Counted from the stretch's first letter, positions 1 through 5,711 are shown. The stretch: DNA of 8,387 nt from Ruminococcus sp. UBA946 (GCA_002293295.1 DBCY01000058.1:5412-13798); one strand, 5' to 3'. Translations and numbers: made by a program. The notes: generated by a model from the letters alone, not told the origin.

Positions 1-17
1 CCGCCTTTCTGACTTTT

Positions 18-1038
18 TCAGTCTGAAAATTTTGTTGTCATTATATCATAGAGCTTTCCTTTCGGAAATTTATCTGTAAACGGGATTATAACGCTTCCGT
101 ACTTGATTAAGCCTTCACCCGCTCCGCTGTTTGTTACATAGGAAAGCTGATGAGGGGAGATGTTAAGCTGTCTTGCAAGGATTTCCCTGTCGCCGCCTGC
201 TTGGTTGAGCAGATAAATAAAATCACTGTTCTCAAATATATTCTCGACCTCTCTTGAAGCAAGCAAATCCTTTACGTTTTGGGTAATTCCGCTCGGAATA
301 CCGCCCCATTTTCTGAAACGCTTCCATATCTCGACGGTATATACCGCAGTCTGTTCTTCCTTTAATAAGAGGTGCATTTCATCAATAAAATAGCGGGTCG
401 ATTTCTTTTCCGCGCGGTTTACGGTGACACGATTCCATACGCAGTCCTGAACGACAAGCATACCGATTTTTTTAAGCTGTTTTCCGAGTTCCTTAATATC
501 AAAGCATACAATCCTGTTATTTAAGTCAACGTTGGTACGGTGATTGAATACGTTAAGGCTTCCGGTAACGTACATTTCAAGAGCCGTCGCTACACGTTTC
601 GCTTCGGGTTCTGGCTGTTCAAGAATCAGGTTATATAAATCCTCTAATATCGGCATCTCAGCCGTATCGGGGTTTTCAAGGAAAGGACGGTAAACCAAAC
701 GGACGCATCGGTCTATTATCGTTTTTTCAATAGGTTCAAGCCCGTTTTTACCGCCTAAAATGAGTTCGCACAGAGAAAGTATAAAGTCAGATTTTAAGGC
801 AAGCGGGTTTTCGTCCTCCGAGTAGTTTATATTTATATCAAGGGGATTAATATAGTCGGAAGATGTGGGCGATATTTTGATAACCTGCCCTCCGAGTGCC
901 GATACTAAAGAAAAATACTCTCCCTCAGGGTCACATATTATTATATCGTCCTTTGTGATAAGAAAAATATTAACGATTTTGCGCTTGGCTGAAAAACTCT
1001 TTCCGCTTCCCGGCGTTCCGAGGAATAAAGCGTTAGGG
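18..1038 (-). pseudogene. VirB4/TraE conjugation ATPase, 3' part (P-loop to C-terminus), separated from its 5' part by an inserted element
   Basis: This is the C-terminal ~339 codons of a VirB4/TraE-type ATPase, which in conjugative elements powers the type IV secretion channel at the inner face of the membrane. The frame is open from the junction to the TGA at 18-20. Walker A (GTPGSGKS) lies a few codons after the junction (about 1020-995), followed by DDIIICDPEGEY. Walker B (YFIDEMHLLL) is near 392-365, and the family's ITQN motif follows. The ending (IPFTDKFPKGKLYDIMTTKFSD) looks like a natural C-terminus. Upstream, the frame meets an in-frame TGA at 1049-1047 inside the inserted element. 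I see no start codon with a ribosome site near the junction, so this half is probably not translated on its own. It rejoins 7933-8387 in frame if the element leaves. Family call is confident; non-function while split is inference. Confidence 0.93.
1036..1038. repeat. Left attachment junction (attL core GGG)
   Basis: The triplet GGG is shared with 7933-7935 and marks where VirB4 coding sequence (to the left) gives way to element sequence (to the right). It was chosen over GTT at 1041-1043 for two independent reasons. It restores the family-like LLKNPNALFLG peptide, and it gives an ideal 17-bp promoter spacing in the circular form. The true recombinase core is probably a GG dinucleotide within it. 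Confidence 0.65.
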
Positions 1039-1044
1039 CTGTTT

Positions 1045-1050
1045 TGTCAA
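1045..1050 (-). promoter_or_regulatory. -35 half (TTGACA) of a promoter formed only in the circular element
   Basis: The bottom strand reads TTGACA, a perfect sigma-70-type -35 box, with an A-rich tract just upstream. In the integrated state it points out of the element into the VirB4 3' half, where the sequence 17 bp downstream (TATTCC) is a poor -10. In the excised circle joined at GGG, the bases 17 bp downstream are TATACT (7924-7919), making a near-consensus promoter aimed at the tnpW-like and recombinase genes. Tn4451 is a known precedent for a circle-joint promoter driving tnpX. Confidence 0.6.
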
Positions 1051-1054
1051 GGAC
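1045..1054 (+). repeat. Left subterminal inverted repeat of the element (TGTCAAGGAC)
   Basis: TGTCAAGGAC lies 6 bp inside the left GGG core. Its near-copy TGTAAAGGAC (9 of 10 identical) is on the opposite strand at 7910-7919. Short inverted motifs at unequal distances from the core fit recombinase-binding half-sites of a large serine recombinase. Its bottom strand also supplies the TTGACA of the circle-joint promoter. Confidence 0.45.
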
Positions 1055-1105
1055 TTTTTTTAGAGACGGGAAAAATTAATAAAACGTTCATTTTGTAAAA
1101 ATAGA

Positions 1106-1135
1106 TTGACAAGCAGGGTTTATTTGTGGTATAAT
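1106..1135 (+). promoter_or_regulatory. Strong promoter for the cargo genes (TTGACA - 18 bp - TATAAT)
   Basis: TTGACA at 1106-1111 and TATAAT at 1130-1135 both match the consensus exactly, with an 18-bp spacer. Transcription would start near 1142 and run into the DUF1016 gene whose ATG is at 1227, leaving an ~85-nt leader. The -10 box lies inside the left arm of a long inverted repeat, so activity is probably controlled. Confidence 0.8.
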
Positions 1136-1167
1136 ATATAATGAGTAATTATACATTATACCACAAA
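1123..1167. repeat. Near-perfect inverted repeat (20-bp arms, 5-bp spacer) over the cargo promoter
   Basis: The left arm 1123-1142 and right arm 1148-1167 are reverse complements with a single mismatch (A1136 against C1154); the spacer is GAGTA. The arms contain TTTGTGGTATAAT, so each strand carries a TATAAT box. The position, over the -10 and predicted start site, suits an operator for a dimeric or tetrameric repressor. The start of the transcript could also fold as a hairpin. No regulator gene is seen next to it, so the binding protein is unknown. Confidence 0.7.
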
Positions 1168-1226
1168 CAGCAATACCCTCAACATTCTTGTGAGAATTAT
1201 CGTTTATATAAATAAGGAGCAAAAAA

Positions 1227-2282
1227 ATGGGCAATGATTTGGCACTTTATAGCTCGTTTATTAAAGAAATCAAAGAACTAATTTATCGACGTCAGTATGA
1301 AGCAATGAAAAAAGTTAATACCGAGTTGATACAGCTTTATTGGGAAATCGGTGAAGAAATAGACCGGCAACAACGTGAACAAGGTTGGGGTAAATCCGTA
1401 ATTGAAATTCTATCAAAGGAACTTCAAAAAGAATTTCCGGGTGCAAAAGGTTTTTCAACCACTAATCTTTGGCGAATGAGAAGTTTTTATCTTGAATATT
1501 CACAAAAATTAAATCTCCCACCATTAGTGGGAGAAATACAAAAATCAATTTTACCGCCATTAGTAACAGAAATAGGTTGGTCGCATAATTGTGTAATAAT
1601 AGAAAAATGCAAAGACCCGATTCAACGAAAATTTTATGTAAAAATGACAAAACGTTATGGTTGGACAAAAGACGTTTTGATTAATAATATAGAAAATAAA
1701 GCATTTGAAAAATACTTAATGAATCAAACTAACTTTGATGAAACAGTTCCCGAAAAATATAGACTTCAAGCAAAACTTGCTGTTAAAGACGATTATACTT
1801 TTGATTTTATAGAAATGGGAACTGAACATAGCGAAGCAGAACTTGAAACAGGGGTAATTAACAATATTCGTGCATTCTTGACAGAAATGGGCGGTTATTA
1901 TTGTTTTGTCGGAAATCAATTTCATCTTGATGTTGCCAATGATGATTACTATATTGACTTGCTTTTATTTCACAGACGTTTGCATAGCTTAATTGCCGTT
2001 GAATTTAAAATAGGTGAATTTAAACCTGAATATACGGGGAAAATGCAGTTTTATTTAACCGCTCTTGACGAAACCGTAAAATTGCCTGAAGAAAATCCGT
2101 CAATTGGAATTATAATATGCAAAAGCAAAAATCGAACAACGGTTGAATATGCTTTAAAAACTTCTAATGCGCCAATCGGTGTCGCGACTTATTCTTATTA
2201 TGAAAATTTACCCGAAGATCTAAAGTCATTGCTTCCTTCACCTGATGAAATTGAGGGAATTATAAACAGGATGAGCGAATGA
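1227..2282 (+). CDS. DUF1016 / YhcG-family PD-(D/E)XK nuclease-like protein
   Basis: This 351-aa protein has the DUF1016 N-terminal domain (about residues 5-150, with LIQLYWEIGEEI, the GWG motif at 53-55, and GFSTTNLWRMRSFY) and a C-terminal YhcG PD-(D/E)XK domain (about 170-345). Candidate catalytic residues are D244, E259 and K261 in the strands reading IDLLLFHRRLHSLIAVEFK, followed by Q274. The family is predicted to cut DNA and is often found beside restriction-modification or in mobile and defence islands; its exact role is not settled. Start: an ATG with AAGGAG 8 nt upstream. It lies behind the strong promoter at 1106-1135. The linker contains a 12-residue near-repeat (LPPLVGEI.. / LPPLVTEI..), and the usual 'PWGHN' segment reads GWSHN. 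It is AT-rich compared with the recombination genes. It is a full-length family member and is carried as cargo here. Confidence 0.88.
   Translation: MGNDLALYSSFIKEIKELIYRRQYEAMKKVNTELIQLYWEIGEEIDRQQREQGWGKSVIEILSKELQKEFPGAKGFSTTNLWRMRSFYLEYSQKLNLPPLVGEIQKSILPPLVTEIGWSHNCVIIEKCKDPIQRKFYVKMTKRYGWTKDVLINNIENKAFEKYLMNQTNFDETVPEKYRLQAKLAVKDDYTFDFIEMGTEHSEAELETGVINNIRAFLTEMGGYYCFVGNQFHLDVANDDYYIDLLLFHRRLHSLIAVEFKIGEFKPEYTGKMQFYLTALDETVKLPEENPSIGIIICKSKNRTTVEYALKTSNAPIGVATYSYYENLPEDLKSLLPSPDEIEGIINRMSE
1514..1574 (+). repeat. 36-bp near-repeat and hairpin inside the DUF1016 gene
   Basis: CCATTAGT...AGAAATA occurs at 1521-1538 and again at 1557-1574, exactly 36 bp (12 codons) apart, so the protein repeats LPPLVxEI. 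The first copy also forms a perfect hairpin, TCTCCCAC-catta-GTGGGAGA (1514-1534). It falls in the linker between the N-terminal domain and the nuclease core. Confidence 0.6.
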
Positions 2283-2312
2283 AGGGCTTAGATTTATTAG
2301 CAGGTATCTTAA

Positions 2313-2417
2313 ATAGTTTTGTCTGCTATTAAAATAAGAGGATACTCTGCACTTTATGAAGAGTTGCGTTTAAGGTATAAATACAAAATAAAGCGAGGCA
2401 CCGAAGATGATGAATAA
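2313..2417 (+). pseudogene. Possible 3' remnant of a small unrecognised gene ahead of the cassette
   Basis: A 34-codon open stretch with no ATG or usable ribosome site reads ...KIRGYSALYEELRLRYKYKIKRGTEDDE and stops at 2415-2417, overlapping the start of the next gene. Its amphipathic, charged composition looks more like protein than random AT-rich DNA. It could be the tail of a lost gene, or short chance coding. I do not recognise a family. The rest of 2283-2406 holds only a weak possible promoter (TATAAA near 2376) and no clear terminator for the DUF1016 gene. Confidence 0.25.
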
Positions 2418-3498
2418 TACAACAAACCATAATTTAAAAAATTCAGAAATAATTGATAATCGTTTAGAAAATCGTTTAAAAATTTTTGAGTCCGATTATG
2501 ATAATTATAGTTTTGACACTAAAAAAATTTTATCCTGTTTTCATAACCATTTAAGTACCGAAGTTATTCACCTACCAGTACAAATCTCTTTAAACTTAAT
2601 ATCTGATATCGTTTGTTTTTTTAAGGGAATCGAAAATGATAAGAACAATAATCTTCTTATTGCAGATTTAGATAATTTCAGTAATGAGATAGCGCGAAAA
2701 ATTAAGAATAACACCTATAAAATCGGTAGATCCAAGCAAATTGACGGTAATTACAGACCTTTTGTTCTTGATGAAAAAGGTAAAATTGTTAAGCAAATCA
2801 CTTTAAAAGAACTACATAGCAACTCTATGGTTTTAGAAAATATGTCAAATATGATATTACAGTCAAAGCTCCAAGAAATAAGTAATGCAATAGATGAAGT
2901 AAAAAAGGATATAAAAGACTTCATTCAATTTGCCCGAAGTAATGAATTAGAAACACCAATATTCCTCGCAAGAGAAACTCTAAAAGAAGCTTCTGCTCCC
3001 GAATTATCTGATGAAATAAGAAGATTAAAAACAGAAAAAGCAAATGACCATCTCAAAAACGGATTGGTTTCGCTATATCTTGATTTAGAAAAGAATTATA
3101 CTGAAATAATGAATTTACATAATAAAAAATCTGTTAAAAACCCTGATATAGATAAACATATTAAGTATCTTATTGAGGACATGAACCTTATTCCTAAATA
3201 TGTGGGACTGCGGGTTTATTTATTTAATTGTCTTGATAAAAAAAGCGACGAAATTAGAACTTTGGACGAGTATAAAATTCAAATGAAACGTTTTTTCTCA
3301 GAAAAAATTGATGATAAACACACGCCCGCAAACTTCGTTCATATGAATTTTCCATATAACAAGAATAACACGGATTTTTGGATTACTGATGCTAACAATG
3401 ACTTTGAAAGACTTAATACTTTTGATATTAGAAAGCAATTAGTAAATAAAAACCTTTATCAGATTTCAATTTTAGACGAGGAGCAAAAAAATGAGTGA
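2407..3498 (+). CDS. Unrecognised 363-aa cargo protein, upstream member of a two-gene cassette
   Basis: I do not recognise the family. The protein is strongly Lys/Asn/Asp-rich and appears soluble: no signal peptide or clear membrane segment, only one moderately hydrophobic patch near residues 57-73 (LPVQISLNLISDIVCFF). A probable helical or coiled-coil stretch runs from about 140 to 185 (LENMSNMILQ...IDEVKKDIKDFI), with a second charged helix around 195-235. The C-terminal third contains HTPANFVHMNFPYNKNNTDFW. Two ATGs stand in tandem at 2407 and 2410; GAGG lies 8 nt before the first. Its last 8 bases overlap the start of the zinc-ribbon-like gene (ATGAGTGA), a sign of coupled translation. 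It is very AT-rich, unlike the mob and recombinase genes, suggesting separate acquisition. Its place as element cargo next to a DUF1016 nuclease makes a defence or element-competition role possible, but this is only context. Confidence 0.75.
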   Translation: MMNNTTNHNLKNSEIIDNRLENRLKIFESDYDNYSFDTKKILSCFHNHLSTEVIHLPVQISLNLISDIVCFFKGIENDKNNNLLIADLDNFSNEIARKIKNNTYKIGRSKQIDGNYRPFVLDEKGKIVKQITLKELHSNSMVLENMSNMILQSKLQEISNAIDEVKKDIKDFIQFARSNELETPIFLARETLKEASAPELSDEIRRLKTEKANDHLKNGLVSLYLDLEKNYTEIMNLHNKKSVKNPDIDKHIKYLIEDMNLIPKYVGLRVYLFNCLDKKSDEIRTLDEYKIQMKRFFSEKIDDKHTPANFVHMNFPYNKNNTDFWITDANNDFERLNTFDIRKQLVNKNLYQISILDEEQKNE

Positions 3499-3694
3499 TA
3501 TAAAAGAAAAGCGTTGCTTTAATCCATCGTGTAAAAAATTATTGATAGATGATGAAAAGATTCCACTTTGTCCGAGATGTAGGCGGTCTGGTATGACCCT
3601 CATCAAAAAAAATGGGGGACGGGTGTTACAAATAGCTCCATTTATCGTAACGGTTGTAAAGTCCCAACTGGATAGAAAAAACTCAAAATTCTAA
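3491..3694 (+). CDS. Small zinc-ribbon-like protein (67 aa), downstream member of the two-gene cassette
   Basis: Four cysteines in two pairs, C9-x4-C14 and C27-x2-C30 (CFNPSC ... CPRC), suggest a zinc ribbon, followed by a basic and hydrophobic C-terminal half (LQIAPFIVTVVKSQL). No known family is recognised. Start: an ATG overlapping the stop of the previous gene by 8 bp, with GAGGAG about 8 nt upstream. The overlap predicts coupled, roughly matched expression with the 363-aa protein and suggests the two work together. A partner, regulator or adaptor role is inference. Real-gene confidence comes from the ribosome site, the overlap and the cysteine pattern. Confidence 0.7.
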   Translation: MSDIKEKRCFNPSCKKLLIDDEKIPLCPRCRRSGMTLIKKNGGRVLQIAPFIVTVVKSQLDRKNSKF

Positions 3695-3727
3695 TTGCCC
3701 CAACTTGTATTAACAAAGAGAGTTCAA

Positions 3728-3743
3728 GCGGGCTTGTACCCGC
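3728..3743. other. Small hairpin between convergent cargo and relaxase genes
   Basis: GCGGG-cttgta-CCCGC lies in the 55-bp gap where the plus-strand cargo and the minus-strand relaxase gene converge. It may reduce transcription into the opposing gene, but neither side has a good T-run, so it is not called a true intrinsic terminator. Confidence 0.35.
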
Positions 3744-3749
3744 CTACCT

Positions 3750-5135
3750 CTACCTCTCACCCCCCTTAATCCTCACAACCCCATCCCTCTGCTGTTCCTC
3801 CCTCATAACCCCCTCAACGCCTTTCCTCAAAACCTCAACATTCCTCACATCATCTTTTAAGGAATAAAGCCTCTCGGCAAGAGAAATACGTTCGATGGTC
3901 AGCGTTTCAAGCTCGCTTTTCCACCTATGAACAGGAATTTTAGTCCTACCGTTCATTACACCGTCAAGATAGGTTTTGGCGGTTAGATAATCCCCGATTT
4001 TTTCAGCGTGCTTCGCATAAAACGCTTCCTGCTTTTTTGGCTTCAAGCCGACAAATTCATCATAAACCGCCTTATTGTTTTTATAATTATCATAATGAAA
4101 TAAATGCTTGGAAAGCGCTTCAATTCTGCGGTCGGCGGCTTTGATTTCCTTTGAAACGTCATAGTATTTCTCGTTAATTTCTGTCACCTTATTTGCAAGC
4201 TGATGAACGTCGGTAATGCTGTTATTTTGAAGAAATAATAACACTTTCGCCTGTGTTTTCAAGTCGGCGATTTTAGCCCATTGGGTATTAAGGTTTTTAC
4301 CGTCTGCGATACGGCTTATAACTTCAACCATTCGCGGCGCGTTTTCAATCGGCTGTGAATAAATCCAGTCTTTGCACTTACGAATACGTGCTTTTAACTG
4401 CTTCAATTCCTTATTCGTAATTTCGGCTTTGCGGTTGATATTTCCGCGCTCGGTTTGGATTCCTCTGCGCTCCATTTGATGAGCCGCAACTCCGAGATGA
4501 ACGGTCGGTATTTGCTCAACGCCCTGCCGCTCGTAACTGCGGTTGTCAACACGCTCCGCGATATTATTCTGCTCTAAAAAAGCATTTACCGCATTGCTCC
4601 AGTTCTCGCGCCAGATTTCACAATTCGCCCTGTTGCTCCAGTCGTTCGTTGGCATTTTAATACCGTCAACGGTATGCGATTTTGGAAGCCATTTACCGCT
4701 TTCGTCAAGTGACCGAAGCGTAAGCATAACGTGTGCATGTGGATTGCCGTCCCCCTTGTCGTGAATACATAAATCGGCGCACATACCGACTTCAACAAAA
4801 TTATTTTGCACATACTCGCGGACAAGCTGTAAATTCTGTTCTGCTGATAATTCTTTGGGTAACGCTATTTCAATTTCCCTCGCAAGCTGAGCGGTTTTAT
4901 AACGCTCGGATTTTTCGACAGCGTTCCATAAAACGGCTCTGTCCAAGTATTCTTTCGGGGCATTTCCGGGCAGTAAAATCTCCTTGTGAATAACACCGCC
5001 CTTTCGGGTGTAGTCGCTTGTTTTACCGTCATATTCGCTTGTGATACATTCTGCCGCTCGATAAGCGGCTTTAGCGACAGCCGAAGCGCCTTTCCCCCTG
5101 CTGAAAATCTTAACTGATAAATGATAGATTGCTAT
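3750..5135 (-). CDS. MobA/MobL-family (MobQ) relaxase
   Basis: The conjugative relaxase nicks oriT and pilots the single strand through a host element's channel. Read from an ATA codon at 5135 it has 461 residues and begins (M)AIYHLSVKIFSRGKGASA, closely matching RSF1010 MobA (MAIYHLTAKTGSR...). The predicted catalytic tyrosine in KAAYR then falls at position 25, as in RSF1010 MobA. The metal-binding histidines are H125, H133 and H135 (IHDKGDGNPHAHVMLTLR). PTVHLGVAAHQMERRGIQTERG closes the relaxase domain near 230; the rest is a charged, probably coiled-coil tail. AAAGGGGG sits 7 nt before the ATA. An in-frame TTG at 5168 is less likely: it lies inside a stable hairpin and lacks a ribosome site. 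An in-frame ATT at 5141 is another possibility. It follows the oriT candidate and the DUF3847 gene. Confidence 0.92.
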   Translation of the reverse strand: MAIYHLSVKIFSRGKGASAVAKAAYRAAECITSEYDGKTSDYTRKGGVIHKEILLPGNAPKEYLDRAVLWNAVEKSERYKTAQLAREIEIALPKELSAEQNLQLVREYVQNNFVEVGMCADLCIHDKGDGNPHAHVMLTLRSLDESGKWLPKSHTVDGIKMPTNDWSNRANCEIWRENWSNAVNAFLEQNNIAERVDNRSYERQGVEQIPTVHLGVAAHQMERRGIQTERGNINRKAEITNKELKQLKARIRKCKDWIYSQPIENAPRMVEVISRIADGKNLNTQWAKIADLKTQAKVLLFLQNNSITDVHQLANKVTEINEKYYDVSKEIKAADRRIEALSKHLFHYDNYKNNKAVYDEFVGLKPKKQEAFYAKHAEKIGDYLTAKTYLDGVMNGRTKIPVHRWKSELETLTIERISLAERLYSLKDDVRNVEVLRKGVEGVMREEQQRDGVVRIKGGER

Positions 5136-5143
5136 GTCAATTC

Positions 5144-5151
5144 CCCCTTTT
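5144..5151 (-). promoter_or_regulatory. Ribosome binding site that decides the relaxase start (AAAGGGGG)
   Basis: AAAGGGGG ends 8 bases from the ATA codon at 5135-5133 (spacer AATTGAC plus boundary), a normal distance. The nearest ATG-like alternative, TTG at 5140-5138, is out of frame and stops at once. This placement is the main reason for setting the start at the ATA (or the ATT at 5141). Confidence 0.55.
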
Positions 5152-5163
5152 ACTGAAAAAATA

Positions 5164-5191
5164 AGCAAGGGGAAGCCTGTTTCCCCTTGCT
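5164..5191 (-). terminator. Perfect 11-bp hairpin followed by a T-run, ahead of the relaxase
   Basis: AGCAAGGGGAA (5164-5174) and TTCCCCTTGCT (5181-5191) pair perfectly around a 6-nt loop. On the minus strand the stem is followed by TATTTTTT, the form of an intrinsic terminator. It lies between the DUF3847 gene and the relaxase, so relaxase expression would depend on readthrough or antitermination. It may also belong to the structured oriT region. Confidence 0.6.
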
Positions 5192-5198
5192 CCGTAAT

Positions 5199-5220
5199 TT
5201 TTTGTCCGGCAGGACAAAAA
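5199..5220. repeat. Perfect 9-bp inverted repeat in the oriT region
   Basis: TTTTTGTCC (5199-5207) and GGACAAAAA (5212-5220) pair around GGCA. It is symmetric and gives a T-run on both strands, so it could be a bidirectional terminator or a relaxosome-binding site next to the oriT candidate. Confidence 0.55.
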
Positions 5221-5253
5221 CGCCCGCCGCAGGCGCGCTGTCTGCGTAAGACC

Positions 5254-5304
5254 GCACTCGTCTTGGAACAAGACGTATAAGTGCGCCGTTGTCTACGCCA
5301 ACGG
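5254..5304 (+). other. Candidate origin of transfer (oriT), RSF1010/MobQ type
   Basis: A 7-bp perfect hairpin, CGTCTTG-gaa-CAAGACG (5259-5275), is followed at once by TATAAGTGCGCC (5276-5287). MobQ oriTs (RSF1010, pGO1) have the same plan: an inverted repeat, then a nick core of the form TAAGTGCGCCCT. By analogy the nick would fall between 5285 and 5286. A further perfect inverted repeat, CCGTTG-7 nt-CAACGG (5286-5304), lies beyond the nick. The location between two mob genes and the MobA-like relaxase next door support the call. The core departs from the remembered consensus after GCGCC. Confidence 0.78.
5274..5301 (-). promoter_or_regulatory. Possible weak promoter within oriT facing the relaxase
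   Basis: On the minus strand, TTGGCG (5301-5296) and TATACG (5279-5274) are 16 bp apart, each matching the consensus at 4 of 6 positions. A promoter overlapping the nick site could be autoregulated by the relaxase, as is known for RSF1010 mob promoters. Its transcript would still meet the hairpin at 5164-5191. Confidence 0.25.
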
Positions 5305-5311
5305 ATTGGGG

Positions 5312-5674
5312 TTAGTTCCCGCTCCGTTCCGCTTCGGCGGTTTCAGAAACAGCCGTATTTTTGCCTTGTTTCGTAAAAATACCGCCCTGCGCGGCGGCGG
5401 GCGGTATAGTCTTCTGCTCTGTGATGTCGGCGATTACACGCTTGGTATGCTCGGACAGCAAGACTTTTTGAATAAAAATATCAAACTGTTCATCGGTAAG
5501 CGCCGCGAGTTCGGGAAGCAGTTTTTCGGCAATGCCGCCGCGCTTACAAAGGCGGTGAGTCCGCTTTTTGCGTTCCTCGTCGCGTTCCTTTTGAATAAGC
5601 TGTTTGCGTTGGTTTTCAAGCTGTTTTATCTGCTCCTCAACGTTCATTCTTTTTTCGGTTGTTGTTTTAGACAT
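5312..5674 (-). CDS. DUF3847 family small mobilization-associated protein
   Basis: This 120-aa protein has a strongly charged coiled-coil N-terminus (VEEQIKQLENQRKQLIQKERDEERKKRTHRLCKRGG, about residues 12-45), then LPELAALTDEQFDIFIQKVLLSEHTKRVI, the recognizable DUF3847 arrangement. Members commonly sit beside MobA/MobL relaxases in clostridial elements. A relaxosome accessory or DNA-binding role is plausible but not established. Start: an ATG with AAAGAGG about 8 nt upstream; the internal Met10 has a weaker site. The last ~25 residues (after IPPAAAQGG) are low complexity. The gene ends just before the oriT candidate. A possible promoter, TTGAAA (5733-5728) with TATATT (5712-5707), has only a 15-bp spacer and overlaps the terminator of the recombinase gene. 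Confidence 0.85.
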   Translation of the reverse strand: MSKTTTEKRMNVEEQIKQLENQRKQLIQKERDEERKKRTHRLCKRGGIAEKLLPELAALTDEQFDIFIQKVLLSEHTKRVIADITEQKTIPPAAAQGGIFTKQGKNTAVSETAEAERSGN

Positions 5675-5711
5675 AGTGATACCTCTTTCATTTTTTATTA
5701 GCTTTGAATAT

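Noticed and set aside
18..1038. VirB4 halves as two independent working genes
   Set aside because: The 3' part has no start near the junction and the two parts restore one continuous family-like protein when joined.
865..1098. Plus-strand open frame over the left junction
   Set aside because: It is antisense to the VirB4 P-loop region, has no ribosome site, and its peptide resembles no protein.
1462..1925. Two minus-strand open frames within the DUF1016 gene
   Set aside because: They are shadows of a well supported plus-strand gene; hydrophobic-looking only because the coding strand is A-rich.
1227..3694. Calling the three cargo genes a restriction-modification system
   Set aside because: No methyltransferase motifs or specificity subunit are present; DUF1016 alone does not justify it.
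4543..4993. Several overlapping frames within the relaxase gene
   Set aside because: The relaxase frame carries the conserved histidine and tyrosine motifs; the others lack ribosome sites and homology-like features.
5166..5168. TTG at 5168 as the relaxase start
   Set aside because: It lies inside the 3' arm of an 11-bp hairpin, lacks a ribosome site and adds 11 residues not seen in the family.
5306..5701. Plus-strand 131-aa frame opposite the DUF3847 gene
   Set aside because: The minus-strand frame has a good ribosome site and the DUF3847 pattern; the plus frame's leucine/phenylalanine-rich product is the complement of its coiled coil.
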